64,000 nucleotides of DNA from Rhizophagus irregularis. Taxonomy: Eukaryota > Glomeromycota > Glomeromycetes > Glomerales > Glomeraceae. The position numbers and the translations under genes are program-made. The notes under the pieces were generated by a model. That model was given only the letters and a program-made list of their open reading frames with translations. It had not been told where the DNA came from and ran no database searches. Location of the stretch: assembly GCF_026210795.1 (NCBI RefSeq), contig NC_089459.1:1302001-1366000 (forward strand), read 5' to 3'. Positions 24,930 through 36,074 of this stretch are shown here, piece after piece (position 1 is the first letter of the stretch; every line of letters begins with the position of its first letter).

Positions 24930-25421
24930 TCAAAAGTGTTTTTTCATTGTGTAGAAGGGCTAGGATCACTAATACGGATAAGTAACCTAATAGAATATAC
25001 TTGAAACAGATTTATTAACAATAGTTAACAACAGTTTTTGCAATTTTCATTATTCAAACCTTTCAATTTTCTTTCATTTTGGTGCTGAATTCAATCAAAA
25101 TGATCGACATGAAAAAGAGATTATCTATCAATATTACACATCTGGTGGTTGAAAGGCCAACATATTTTAGTAGTGCGAATAGATTATACAATTCTAATAA
25201 GGGTAATTCTTACACTCTATTGGATTTTGATTCTTTAAGGAAAAATAACACACAATTACAAGTATTCACAAATAATCAATGAATTATGGATAGGTACAAA
25301 CAACCATATGACATTATTAGTGACAGAAAAAATGCAAATGTTAGATTTCGCATCTCCAAATATCTGACTGCGATAATGCTTGCATTACCAATATCATGAG
25401 CGATAAAAACTAAATACTTCA

Positions 25422-25706
25422 CACTGGTAAAAAAATGGTCTATCCTACTACGTATACTACACATATCTTACATATATCGGGTACTCAAAATGTAGAAAAT
25501 CATACACAAATAATACACATATCATACACATATCGGGAAGACTTATATATATAGTATACCTATCAGTGCACTGATATATGTATGATATATATATTAGTAT
25601 TCCCGATATATGTATGATATGTGTATTATTTGTGTATGATTTTTTTTACATTTTGAGTATCAATATGTGTAAGATATGTGTAGGATAAATCATTTTTTTA
25701 CCAGTG
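25422..25706. mobile_element. Palindromic CACTG-ended MITE, 285 bp
   Basis: Ends are CACTGGTAAAAAAATG and its exact inverse CATTTTTTTACCAGTG. TCA flanks both sides (25419-25421 and 25707-25709), and removing the element with one TCA restores the reading frame shared with copy B. CACTG-type ends with 3-bp duplications fit the CACTA superfamily. Most of the interior is one long inverted repeat of CATATATCGGG-like words. Confidence 0.85.
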
Positions 25707-25758
25707 TCAATAGACTGCATGCATTATTGTTAGAAAAATATCAATCATTAATCAAATG

Positions 25759-26054
25759 AGAACCCCGGATATCTAATATAAAGGTCATAATGGACTTTTG
25801 GCCAAAAACACCCTTTTTGCTGAAACTCAAAAAATCGTTTTTTGTAAATATCTCAGCATTCAGTGATTCAATTTTAATGAACTATTTTTTATTTTGTAGC
25901 CCTCATTTAGCTCTACAATCCAAAAAAAAGTTCATCAAAATTGGACTACTGGATGCCAAGATATTTACAAAAAACGATTTTTTGAACTTCTGAAAAATAG
26001 GTCAATCTGCTGAAAGTGTGACTTATAACCTGTTTTGGAGATATCTGGGGTCCT
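25759..26054. mobile_element. MITE with AGRACCCCRGATATCT ends, 296 bp
   Basis: The left end AGAACCCCGGATATCT and the right end read inward AGGACCCCAGATATCT match at 14 of 16 places. The eight bases ATCAAATG occur on both sides (25751-25758 and 26055-26062). Inside, AAAAAATCGTTTTTTGTAAA is repeated in inverse. The 8-bp duplication suggests the hAT superfamily; a 9-bp Mutator-type duplication with one mismatch is possible. Confidence 0.8.
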
Positions 26055-26264
26055 ATCAAATGGTTAAGATTCACGTCATCCAGAAATAATGAAACAACAA
26101 CCTATATTAGATTTTCAGTTAGACATATAACATGGTATTTTGGTTTCAGGCTGCTATGTAATATTTGTTCACAATTGTGTACTATAACTATGTCAAAAAA
26201 TAGAAAAGTGGGTTGAAAATGTAAGAAACAGGTTATTCAACAACTACCTAAGGTCCTGCTAGGA

Positions 26265-26481
26265 CCCGCTTACTTATAATAAAAGTCACTGTAGAAAATT
26301 GGCCCTTTATTAATAGTTTTTACCTTACTTTTTTCTTAAATTTTATTGGTTAATTAGCTAAAAAGGAAAAAAATCATAACAATGTAACATAAAATTTCCT
26401 TTTATAGTAGGATCTGCAAAGAATTTTATATATGATTTTTACCTTAGGCCTGGAGGTGGACCTATCTTATAAGTAAGCGGG
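26265..26481. mobile_element. MITE with CCCGCTTACTTATAA ends, 217 bp
   Basis: CCCGCTTACTTATAA at the left and its perfect 15-bp inverse TTATAAGTAAGCGGG at the right bound an AT-rich non-coding interior. It sits inside copy A. The target duplication is unclear; TGCTAG-type words lie near both edges but not symmetrically. Confidence 0.7.
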
Positions 26482-27650
26482 ATTCTGTCTTGCTAGAGAA
26501 TGCGATATTTAAGGATCCTATATATAAAGAAGAGAAGGAAATTTATCTGCCAAGAAGAGGGATAAGTTTTATCAAACAGCTTGCTTATAAAAATAAAAAG
26601 CTTTACAAACATTATAAAGGCAGTACTTCTATACAATATTAAGTTATTTATTCTCAGTATAGAGAAGATGACTTGGAACATGATACTAGAAAAGCAGAAA
26701 CTCTTATGAAAAGAAGAGTTAGAGGACTAGCGAATAATAAGAGTAAGTGACAGATTCTTAACAATGGGATGTTTTATCTATACCACCCTTTCGCTTGTCT
26801 TACTATGTATTTAAAACAAGAGAAGCAGTGCTTAAAGAAGTATACATTAGATCAAGTGATCTAGTAAGGTTATACAGTAATGTTAACAGTAAACAACGTT
26901 TTAATAATCTAAATGACAAAATTATTCTCAATCATACTTATGATGAGGATGACTTTGCTATGATTAAAAGTTTTAAGGAAGAGCAGCTACCAGCTGTACA
27001 TGTCCCAACTGATGAAGATTACAGATGTGTAGAACATTTATACACAAAAAGTAAATTAACGTTAAAAGAAGTAGATGAACTTCAAGATGAATGTGCTCGC
27101 TGAGATATCAAGTTTAATATGTCAAAATTGATTCATGGTACATTAAAAGAAGAAGTGAATTGACAGAAACTAAATCTGCTAAAAGGAAACGAAAGTATGA
27201 GGAAAAAAAGAGGTTACATGATAAGAAATAGCAATTATAGAATAGGAACAAAACCATTGGCTTTTGTATTTTAATAGTTTGAATTGTTCATTTTTATCTA
27301 TTTTCCTTAAGTTAAACATTCTACACCTTACAGTATTTACATGTAGCTAACTAGTTTTTAGGTTAAAAAGAAAAATATGGGCTTAAATAAAGTTGCATTG
27401 GGCAAATTTTTAGGTAGATCTTGACAGTCACCTAAAATAATTGGTTGTATCATTGTCTTTAATAGTGATATAAGCATTTAGGTGACAGGTTGACTTTTTC
27501 TTTTAGAGAAGTAGTCTTTTTCATAATACCTGGTTCTTATATGTATTATGTTTTTCTTATTTTTATAAGTTTAGTATATGTAAGTAGGCGTAATTATATT
27601 AAGACAAGATCGCATCTATAAAAAAAAAAATAATTCTTATATATATATAA

Positions 27651-28159
27651 TTTATAAAATAAATAATTTATTATAATAAATTTATATAAAACACCAATAA
27701 ATAAAAAACCACAAATTAACAAAAATATAATTAATATATTTAATTGTTCTAATTAACATTGTACATCTTTTTTGAAAATAATCAAAAAAATTATATTGCA
27801 AATAAAAAAAATTGGAAAGTATATGATACAGAATTAAATACTTAAATACTGCAATGTAAATTATAAGTTAATAATGTAAAAAATAATATGACACACGGTG
27901 TAATTTATAACTTTTGAAAAGAATCTAAAGATTGTATATATCAAAACCTAGTTTATAAAATAATTTAAATAAAATTTAATTTATTAATTTAATTATTAAA
28001 GTGTATTTAAAAATTCTGTTAGTGAAATGGTTGCGAAAGAGTAAAAAAACCCGTGAATATTTTTACTTATTTATTTATTTATACATAAAAGTAAATTACA
28101 AAATCCTAAAATCCTTTACAATTTTGTTAAATATAGTCTAATAAATAAATTAAATAAGA
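27651..28159. other. Gene-free AT-rich border of the gene island
   Basis: Very AT-rich with no coding signal; it includes the 3' flank of the Virilizer gene. It is the boundary between the transposon-rich left zone and the housekeeping genes. Confidence 0.6.
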
Positions 28160-31100
28160 TCATCGTCTACCAAATTGTCGTTCCGGTCTTCGTGTAGGTT
28201 GAGAGGTCATAGAACGTGGCGCCCACTCTTGCGGAACAGTTCTTCCTCTGGTTTCGTTTCCACTTTTAATCCGGGGACCCATTCCAGGAGCCGATTGTTG
28301 TACTGGGGGACGATCATATGGAGTTATAGGCGAAGGCATTCCGTAATATTGGTTATCATAATAACCAGTACGTATTGTTTGATTATCATATCGAGTATAA
28401 TCACGTTGACCTTCAATTCGTCTTTCAAAATCCATATACTTATTCATAGGTGGCATTAATAGCAACGATGGTGGCCCTCCTGTCCAAGCACCACTACCCA
28501 TTTCCCATGCGGCACCAACAATACTAGCATTTGCATTATTACCCCTACCCATACCACCACCACCTCGTCCACTGTTACTAGCACCACGTGAAGCACCTCG
28601 TGCTGGCGCTGAACTGGTGCTAAGTCTCCTGCCTCGTCCTCTATTATTATTCGTATTTAATTGAGAGGTAGAAGTAGTAGTGGTTATTCCGCCTCGTTTA
28701 TTCTGAAGTTGAGGGCGGTTACTAACATTTGTTTTCTTTTGCTGAATATTTGCTGTAACTGACACGGTTGGAGTCGTAGTCGAAGTAGTAGTAGTCATCA
28801 TGTCGGGATGTTGTTGATTAACTGGAATCTTTCCAGACATAAAATCATCAACATGAACCGAAGGAGGACGACTAGTGTTGGCCTTTCTATTATTATGGAT
28901 GCTTCGAAACTCATTTTTTTGATAAGTCTTTCCGCCGCCTAGGTTTCTTCGGGCATTGCTTTCATAAGCAATACCACCGAGCTTGCTTAAACTATGATGT
29001 ACTTTAAGCTTTCTGCCTTTAGCTGTACTATCGCTAGGCATTTTCATTCTTTTATGAAATTGGAAATTCGGCAACATCTCTTTAGCAAAAACTTCGAAGT
29101 CTATTTCGGGTTCAGGAGCGTTAAATAATCCCCCTTTACCAACTTTTCCTTCAAAATCATCCACAACATCATAAAATGGGAAATCGGGATAGTCATCTAA
29201 ATAATTATTATATATTCAGTTTAAAAAACGAGTAAATAATAAGTGATAGATTTCAAACTAATACTTACCGATAACTACTCCTATGCTTACTGATCCAACT
29301 TCTTGCCTTATTGAAATATTATGGTTATAAATCTCGTTAACAACTTGAGAAAGTCTAATATTAAATCTTTTAAAAATTTCATCAATATTCAGTACAATTG
29401 CATTTTGATTAAGTTCTTGGATATAGCCGTGTATATGATCTTTCAATCTTTTAATTACGTCAATCACTGATTGATATAAATGAGGATCATGCATTTCTTC
29501 GTCTATATTATGGGATTCATATGAAAGTTCGATAATATGTTGCTCAATATTTTCGTATGACTTGAGAATAGTTTCAGCATCTTTAGATGAATTGATTAAT
29601 ATAGGCAAAGATCCTAGATTCTCTTTTAGAAAAGGGATTTCATGACGTAATGATTCAGGAAGAACATATCCGATTATAATAAGGATAAAAACAACGGAAT
29701 GATATGCAATATTTAGATCGTGCATTCGCAGATCTTGCGATCGCAACAAGTCAGGAACCCAAGTTATCATATTGCTAATTAATTGAAGGTGATCCTTTTT
29801 TTTAAGGATTAATAATCCACCTAATTCCGTTTCTGCAATTTTCTGCAGGATTAAAAGCGAATGAGTTTGGAGTCGACCATTTTTCCCTTGTTTTACCCAC
29901 TCTAACAAATTGTCTATAATAATTGAAAGATCTTCTAATCTTGGCATGTTTTTTCCGGAAGCAGTTATTGCAGGATTACACAACAAGAAAAAAAATTCCA
30001 TAATAATATCACAAATAAAATTCACATGGTTGATAGATGGAACAATATCCAACAAAATTTTTACAAGATCGTGTGAATTCTCGAATGATTCCTGATCATC
30101 TAACATCATAGCATCATCAGTTATGTTATTGACAGAATCGAGAAGTAATGATCTTCCAGATGAGTATCCGCATATGGAGGTTAAAAGACTCATCCATCGT
30201 CCAAATATTGTCCGCTTCGTTTGAATTTCTGAAGAGGTATGCGTATCTTCAATAACCGTCTCATATTCTTCTCTTTTGAAATCATCAATAGTATCATCAA
30301 TGCCAAAATTTCGCTTTTCAGGTTTTTCAATAAGTAAGTTTAATTGTTCAAAGGCATCACGTACACCATTAACAATAACAGCTACAATTCCCCTGCCTAT
30401 GCCACGATCCAAGAAATCTAAATCAACTAATTGACATATGACAGTACGGAGCATAATATGTAATATTTTTGAACTTGAAGGAGCCATACTTTTAGTGAGA
30501 TAAATTAAATCATCTCGTAAAGGAAGTAATTGTTTAATCCAATGTTGTCGCAATATACGTGCTTCTCGCTGAATTTGTGGCCAATTAGTAGAAAACCCGT
30601 CGCTTTCTAAGTTTTGTTCTATAGAAGTATCAACCATACTTTCAGAGACATGTAAATCCCTTATACAACGTTGAGAAAGCAACGGTGTCGGTAATATCTC
30701 ACTCAAAATATGTAATCCACTAAGAAAGTTGTTAGGTCCTTCGAATATAAAATCACATAATTGTTTGACTACATAACGACCAGTAAAATCTGAAAAGAAA
30801 CGAGCTCTATATTGTGGCTCTTGCATTTCATCATCACGTTGTAAGGGTTTTTCTTCAATAACAATCTCAGTAAGTAAACCAAACAAACTCAAAATAAGAC
30901 CACGAATACGTGCAATCTGTGCAGATTGACCATTTTTCAGTGTTTGACTATTGCCAAGTAAAGAAGTAGCTCCAAGTTGATCACTTAAACGTCCGTCTAA
31001 ATGATCTAGAGCAGATACAAGCATAAGCCATGGCTCAACACACATCCGAACCATTGATTTTTTTTGAGACGGTAAAAGATCATCTGGAGATTCATTTTCA

Positions 31101-34100
31101 CCATATATATCCCTAAAGTGTCTTTTAGCTACACTTTCGTCAGGGTCTCCATAAACAAATCGAAGAAGCCTTCGTACTAATGTCAAATTATTCCAAGCTA
31201 GATCAAGTAATTCTCTTCGGAGTTCAAAAACTTCAGAAGAAAACATAATACTGGTGGATTCATTTCTGTTTTCACTAGATTTTAAAATTTCTTGAGCTTT
31301 AGGTTCATCGTAATTTTCAGAGTTTAAACAATCTTGGGCAACTGCCGTAAAAGTAGATTCAGATGTAGATTGATGTTCTGTATACTCGTCAAAATCATCT
31401 AAATCGGATAAAACTTCAGCAACGTGATTTAAAAGCCTTAATAAGAAGACTAAAAAATTGTCCCCATTATCAGATCCGCTAAAATCATCCATACGAGCTT
31501 TCAAAATATGTAGAATACCACTTTCAGCATACGTATATGACATTAAAAGTCGAAGTGAAACAAGAATCTGATTAACAGAATTGTGATCTCTTAAACATTC
31601 AGGATAATACTTTTGATGTTTAATAACATTGATAACTCCTTGAATATTTCCTGTTTCGTGAAAGGCGGCAATTGGATACCATAATGCACGTAAGCTGTTT
31701 TCGGAAGAAATAAATTGGTTCACAAGCTCATGGATTTGTGGTGTTAATAAAAACGGAAATGAACGAGAGAATTTTATAACAACTTCCAAAAGTTCCAAAG
31801 GAATACGTCCAAGTGCATTAAAATCAGTACATGGAACGGAAGCCGATAAATGTTCTTGCATTGGATTAATATTCACGAGAGATAAAACAGTCGGTAGACC
31901 ATCGAGGTTAATTAATGTGGATGCCACGGCCTATCAATGTCAATTTTCTTTTTAGAACTATCCATCACTATATATTATTCAGTGACATCATAATAATTAA
32001 AAGAAATAAAGTAATATGAACCTGTTTTCCAACGTCAAATGTAGTTAATTCGAATAAATCACTTAATAAATCCAATATTTTAACATAATCTGTATAAGAA
32101 TGGTTTTCTACTCCTCTTCTTCCATATTCCAGCAATCTCTCAATGATGGAAACAGCATGTAGTTGATAAGTTAATAATATAATTAATTGATCAGATGGAA
32201 TAATACAATTATCAAAACAATCTGTCCTTGCACCAACAGCACCACAGCTTTGCATTCTTAAAACCTGTCGCGCCTTTTTCAAAATAAAATCATCATCCTT
32301 TTTGCTGATGTGATCATCTTCGTTATAGTCGCAGATATAATCATAGTCTTCATCGTAATTTCCACCAGTTATGGATTGACCAAAACCAAGCCATATATCT
32401 CCAACTCCTGGTGTTCGCCTTAATTCGTTTATATTTGACCAGCTGCCATTTATTACCGGAGAAGAATTTGAAAAAGCTTCAAACGATTCCTCCTCCATTG
32501 AAATGCCAACATCATTATGACGACATAAAACGGTTGACAAAACAACTAATAAACAATCACCAAATGGTTCTATGGGTTGTTGTAATTGTTTGGCTAAATA
32601 AATCATACCAACCGGAGATCCTAACAAAATAACGCATAATCGACCAATAAAATTAACAAGTTCATGGAATCTTGAACATGAACGCACTCGATGTGATGAT
32701 ATAATCGTTGTAATGGCTGAAAAAAAACGACAGGAAGTGAGATATTTAAAAGAAAAAATGGATGGATAAACTTGACCGACTTCTTCTCCCGAATGTAAAG
32801 CCATATGATATAAAACCGCTTTAGAAATAATATGCAAACAATTGCTAATTCGATCGATGATCAGTTCAAGATCATCTAATTCCTGTACATCATTATCTGA
32901 AATCGAAAGATTGCTATACATTTGATTATTATAATTATTCATTAATTCCTTTTTTTTTGTTTTCGTTTCGTTATCCGCCAACTGTTGGATAATTGTACAA
33001 GCTTCGTATATAGATACTTTACGTACGATAGCTTGGAGTAAGCGTAAAATTCGTAAGGGTAGACTTTTGATTTGCAACATAGGTAAAATAAAAGTCTTGT
33101 ATAAAGTATCTTCATTATCATTATCGTTATTACTACATTCCAAAAATTTTTCAACAACTCCCGGTTCTCCTAGACACTCCAATAAACCGCGGAGTATAAT
33201 TGTTTGTAAAGTTGAAGACACAAACTGTTCTTTTAGAAGAGGAACCACGAGTTCGAGGCAGGTTTGGATCTTAATGAATGAATTGATATTTAAATTGTTA
33301 AAAATTTCAAATTTCCATTCATTTGAAATAAATTCATGCTTATTTACCATTGAAGAATCAATAATATCTTCTCCACATGCACATAGTTTGCAGAACAACG
33401 ATAGGCCATTTTCAAATAATTTCACGGTAGACTATCAGATTGCGTCACATGAAATTAGAACTGATAAATTATAGCCAGCACCAACTTTATATGCATGGAC
33501 ATTAATAATAGAATTTTCTAGTGAAAAACAAAACAATCAGTGATTTTCACCTTTCCTGTTGTCATGTCAAGAGCGAACAATATGCCTTTATATACTGTTT
33601 TCAATTCGTCTGTAGTATGGTAAATTATTAGATAATGTCAAATTTATAACAATTACAATAACAAGTCTAATTTCTTACCATCATATCGAATCCCATCGTG
33701 CCTTGCCCAGAGAAGTCCTTCCACAATTACATTATTTATTTGATGAAGTAGCCCTTCAAACGAAGTTGAAGTACTTTCTATGTACGAATTATGATTTATT
33801 TTATTTTTATTATCAGAATTCATCATTGATAAGAATGAATGAATTTGCTTGATATAATTGTTAAACTCATCCCAAGCTTTATTGAACATTCTTTTCGACA
33901 AAGATTGCGAAACCTGTGATAAAAGTGTTTCATCTGGTGATGTGTGATACTACCATATGAGAAAAAGTTTATAAATATCTAGTTACTTATTGTTTATTAA
34001 TCATACTTAATCGAATCTCCGTATTATTATTTACCACAAGTATATCTCTGCTTAATTTTTCATCCAAATTCCAGATGGAAAGATCGACAGCTTTTGCTGG

Positions 34101-35216
34101 GGACAATATACTGAAAGTTCCAGTTCGATCTTTATTTAATAACGTTCCTATCCTATCAGCATCAGAATTGGTATCTCTATGTCCATCGTCCAAATAAAAT
34201 GTATCTTCTTCCATCGGTGTTGTAAATTGGTCTTCAGTAGTTTTTAGCTCGTCAAGAACTTGTACTGATGAATTAGAATTTATTACAGAGATGGCTTGTT
34301 CTTTATGAACACTGTCCATTACATTCATATCATGATTGTAAACCTCTTGAGGTTTCATAGAATCCATTTCGTCAATTTTTTCTTCGTTTTCTTTTTTAAT
34401 TGATATGTTTCCAAGTGAATCATCTTCTTCAGCTTTTATCTCTATATTATTGCCTATTGGTGACGATTGTACAAGTTCTGCGAATGACTGAGTATTAGCT
34501 AAATCAGTTCCATTAAGAAAGAATGTATCCAAATTAGAATCTCTTTTATTATGTTGATTTTCACTAATTGTAGGTGCACTTATTTGATCCTTGGATTTAA
34601 TATTTTGAGGCTTGCCACTTTCCATAACTTTCCCATAAATACATAATGTTACAGATTGGTAATTTCCACGAAGAATTATAAAACGCGTAGTAGCCTATAT
34701 TTAAAAATACAAATATTTTATTAAATAAATTTGTAATTCATAACAATAATAGCCGATTTACATACTTCGGGTAACAGAGTAACATCATAACTAAGGAATC
34801 CTTTCTTTTCGTCAAAAGATATCGTTAAGGGATGTAGAGGTAAAGTTGGTGGTCGCTTTTCTGGCGGTTTAGCCGAATCAGCAGTAAGAGTTTTATGAAT
34901 GAGAAGGTTTAGATCGAATTTATTAGGAGAAGTTTGTCTATGAGATATCGAAGTTGAGAAAATTATAATTATTAGAAGTTTAAAGGAAGTATTAAGAAAT
35001 TTTGCGGACTTACCCTACGTGATCATTTTTACGACTGCCCTTAAATGGACGAAAATGTTTTGGTACCACTCTTATCTCTGACAAAACAACACGTTGATGA
35101 AATCTTATGCATTCTGTTGGGAGTTCGTCGCCACTAAAATTACTTGCTGTTAACGTGTCAAAAAACAGAAGCTGTGAGCTAGATTTCTGAACATTTGAAA
35201 CGATTTCAGCAGTCAT
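28160..35216 (-). CDS. VIR: Virilizer homologue (VIRMA), m6A methyltransferase complex scaffold, 8 exons
   Basis: Exons 35216-35014, 34937-34766, 34694-34007, 33933-33679, 33609-33551, 33431-32022, 31930-29269 and 29196-28160 join in frame into 2,161 residues. The N-terminus holds the VIR_N pattern: LLFFDTL, IRFHQRVVLSEIRVVP, QTSPNKFDLNLLI, then IILRGNYQSVTLCIYGKV, closely matching human VIRMA. A long acidic linker is followed by about 1,400 residues of helical repeat type. Near the C-terminus NTSRPPSVHVDDFM matches the human NTSRPPSMHVDDFV, before an RG/Gly-rich tail. Virilizer scaffolds the nuclear MAC subcomplex (WTAP, HAKAI, ZC3H13) that guides METTL3/METTL14. I chose ATG 35216 because the upstream in-frame codon is TTG. 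Human VIRMA is about 1,800 residues, so this is somewhat long. Confidence 0.9.
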
Positions 35217-35410
35217 ATTTATGAAAAGATTTCTATTTCTCAAAAGCTGAAAAAAAAAGTTATTTATATGATAAAAGAATTCTGATTGGATAATTAATTT
35301 TCATTTATTATATAATAGGATAAATTTTTATTATTCATTTGGTTTTTTTTTACATTTGGAATTATACTTATTCTTCATATTATTTAGGATTATTCTCAAA
35401 TAAATAAATA

Positions 35411-35941
35411 TCAGTTCTTTTTAAATAAATTCTCTTCTTTTCCTTTTCCAAATTCATCCTCACTTTTAGTACGAGATGAAGGACGGTTAATAATATCACT
35501 TTCAATATCTTCCACGCAAGGAAGCACACTTTTCACGTTCTGAAAGACTTTAGAATCATGATGGTAGCAAGCAGTCCGTGCTAATGGAGATGAAGTCATT
35601 ATAGTTTGATTAGCTTGATCGGAAAGTAACAAATTATCGCCACTTTGTTGTACATCAAATGACAACGGGGTTGAAGGGCGAGAAGTTGGAGGAGTCGAGT
35701 GAGGTGTAGTAGATGGAGAGATAGAAAATTTATCTCTAAAAATCGATTGAATAGACCCAAATTTTTCAAAATAATTCGAGGAAGGTGTTTGCTTTGTTTG
35801 TGCGTTCTTTTGAATAGTGTTTTCTACACTATTCTTATTTGTTAAGCCAAGACACTCTTGACTTTCAATTTTTTGGAGTTTCCTGTGATTTTTTTCTCTT
35901 AAACTAGCCGTATCATGGTGTAAACCAAATATTGTCTCCAT
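35411..35941 (-). CDS. Hypothetical protein, single exon, 176 aa
   Basis: An ATG-started open frame lies between the Virilizer and SYCP2-like genes, all on the same strand. It is polar and Ser/Thr/Pro-rich in the middle (STTPHSTPPTSRPSTP), with acidic and basic ends (KSEDEFGKGKEENLFKKN) and no membrane segment or known domain. It looks like a disordered protein. It could also be an upstream exon of Virilizer, since TTTTTTTTTTCAG just before 35243 looks like an acceptor, but it has its own stop at 35411. No function can be given. Confidence 0.5.
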   Translation of the reverse strand: METIFGLHHDTASLREKNHRKLQKIESQECLGLTNKNSVENTIQKNAQTKQTPSSNYFEKFGSIQSIFRDKFSISPSTTPHSTPPTSRPSTPLSFDVQQSGDNLLLSDQANQTIMTSSPLARTACYHHDSKVFQNVKSVLPCVEDIESDIINRPSSRTKSEDEFGKGKEENLFKKN

Positions 35942-36074
35942 TATTATTACTAAACAACGAATTCTGAATTCTAAATGAAATTTGTTGCATATATATAATC
36001 ATCGACTTCATTATTACATATTAGGAAGTGCGTCTGAGCTAACCAACATTAGTTTCTAATTTATACTAATATAT

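Larger units (their letters stand above)
24930..27650 (+). pseudogene. Copy A of an unrecognised two-copy gene or element, decayed and interrupted
   Basis: Translated pieces match the better preserved copy at 56.6-59.1 kb in the same order: SYTLLDFDSLRKNN and FTNNQ (25079-25282) match SYILLHVDSLQKKK; FRISKYLTAIMLALPI matches YRISKYLTSVFCGLPI; CNICSQLC and MSKNRKV match CSFCSNVC and MSNNRKV; ILNHTYDEDDF (26795-27103) matches FINHSFNSEYF. The 3' parts also align (TTGGGCAAATTTTTAGGTAG near 27405, then an A-rich run near 27620). Three small transposons interrupt it. It no longer encodes a whole protein. The paired-Cys motif may bind zinc; beyond that I do not recognise the family. Confidence 0.6.

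Noticed and set aside
25790-25993. 67-codon frame inside copy A
   Set aside because: It lies wholly within the 296-bp MITE and reflects its inverted repeat.
26493-26681. Minus-strand Phe/Ile-rich frame
   Set aside because: It is antisense to the conserved blocks of copy A.
35241-35243. Upstream start codon for Virilizer at 35243
   Set aside because: The codon is TTG; the first in-frame ATG is at 35216 and precedes the conserved VIR_N motif.
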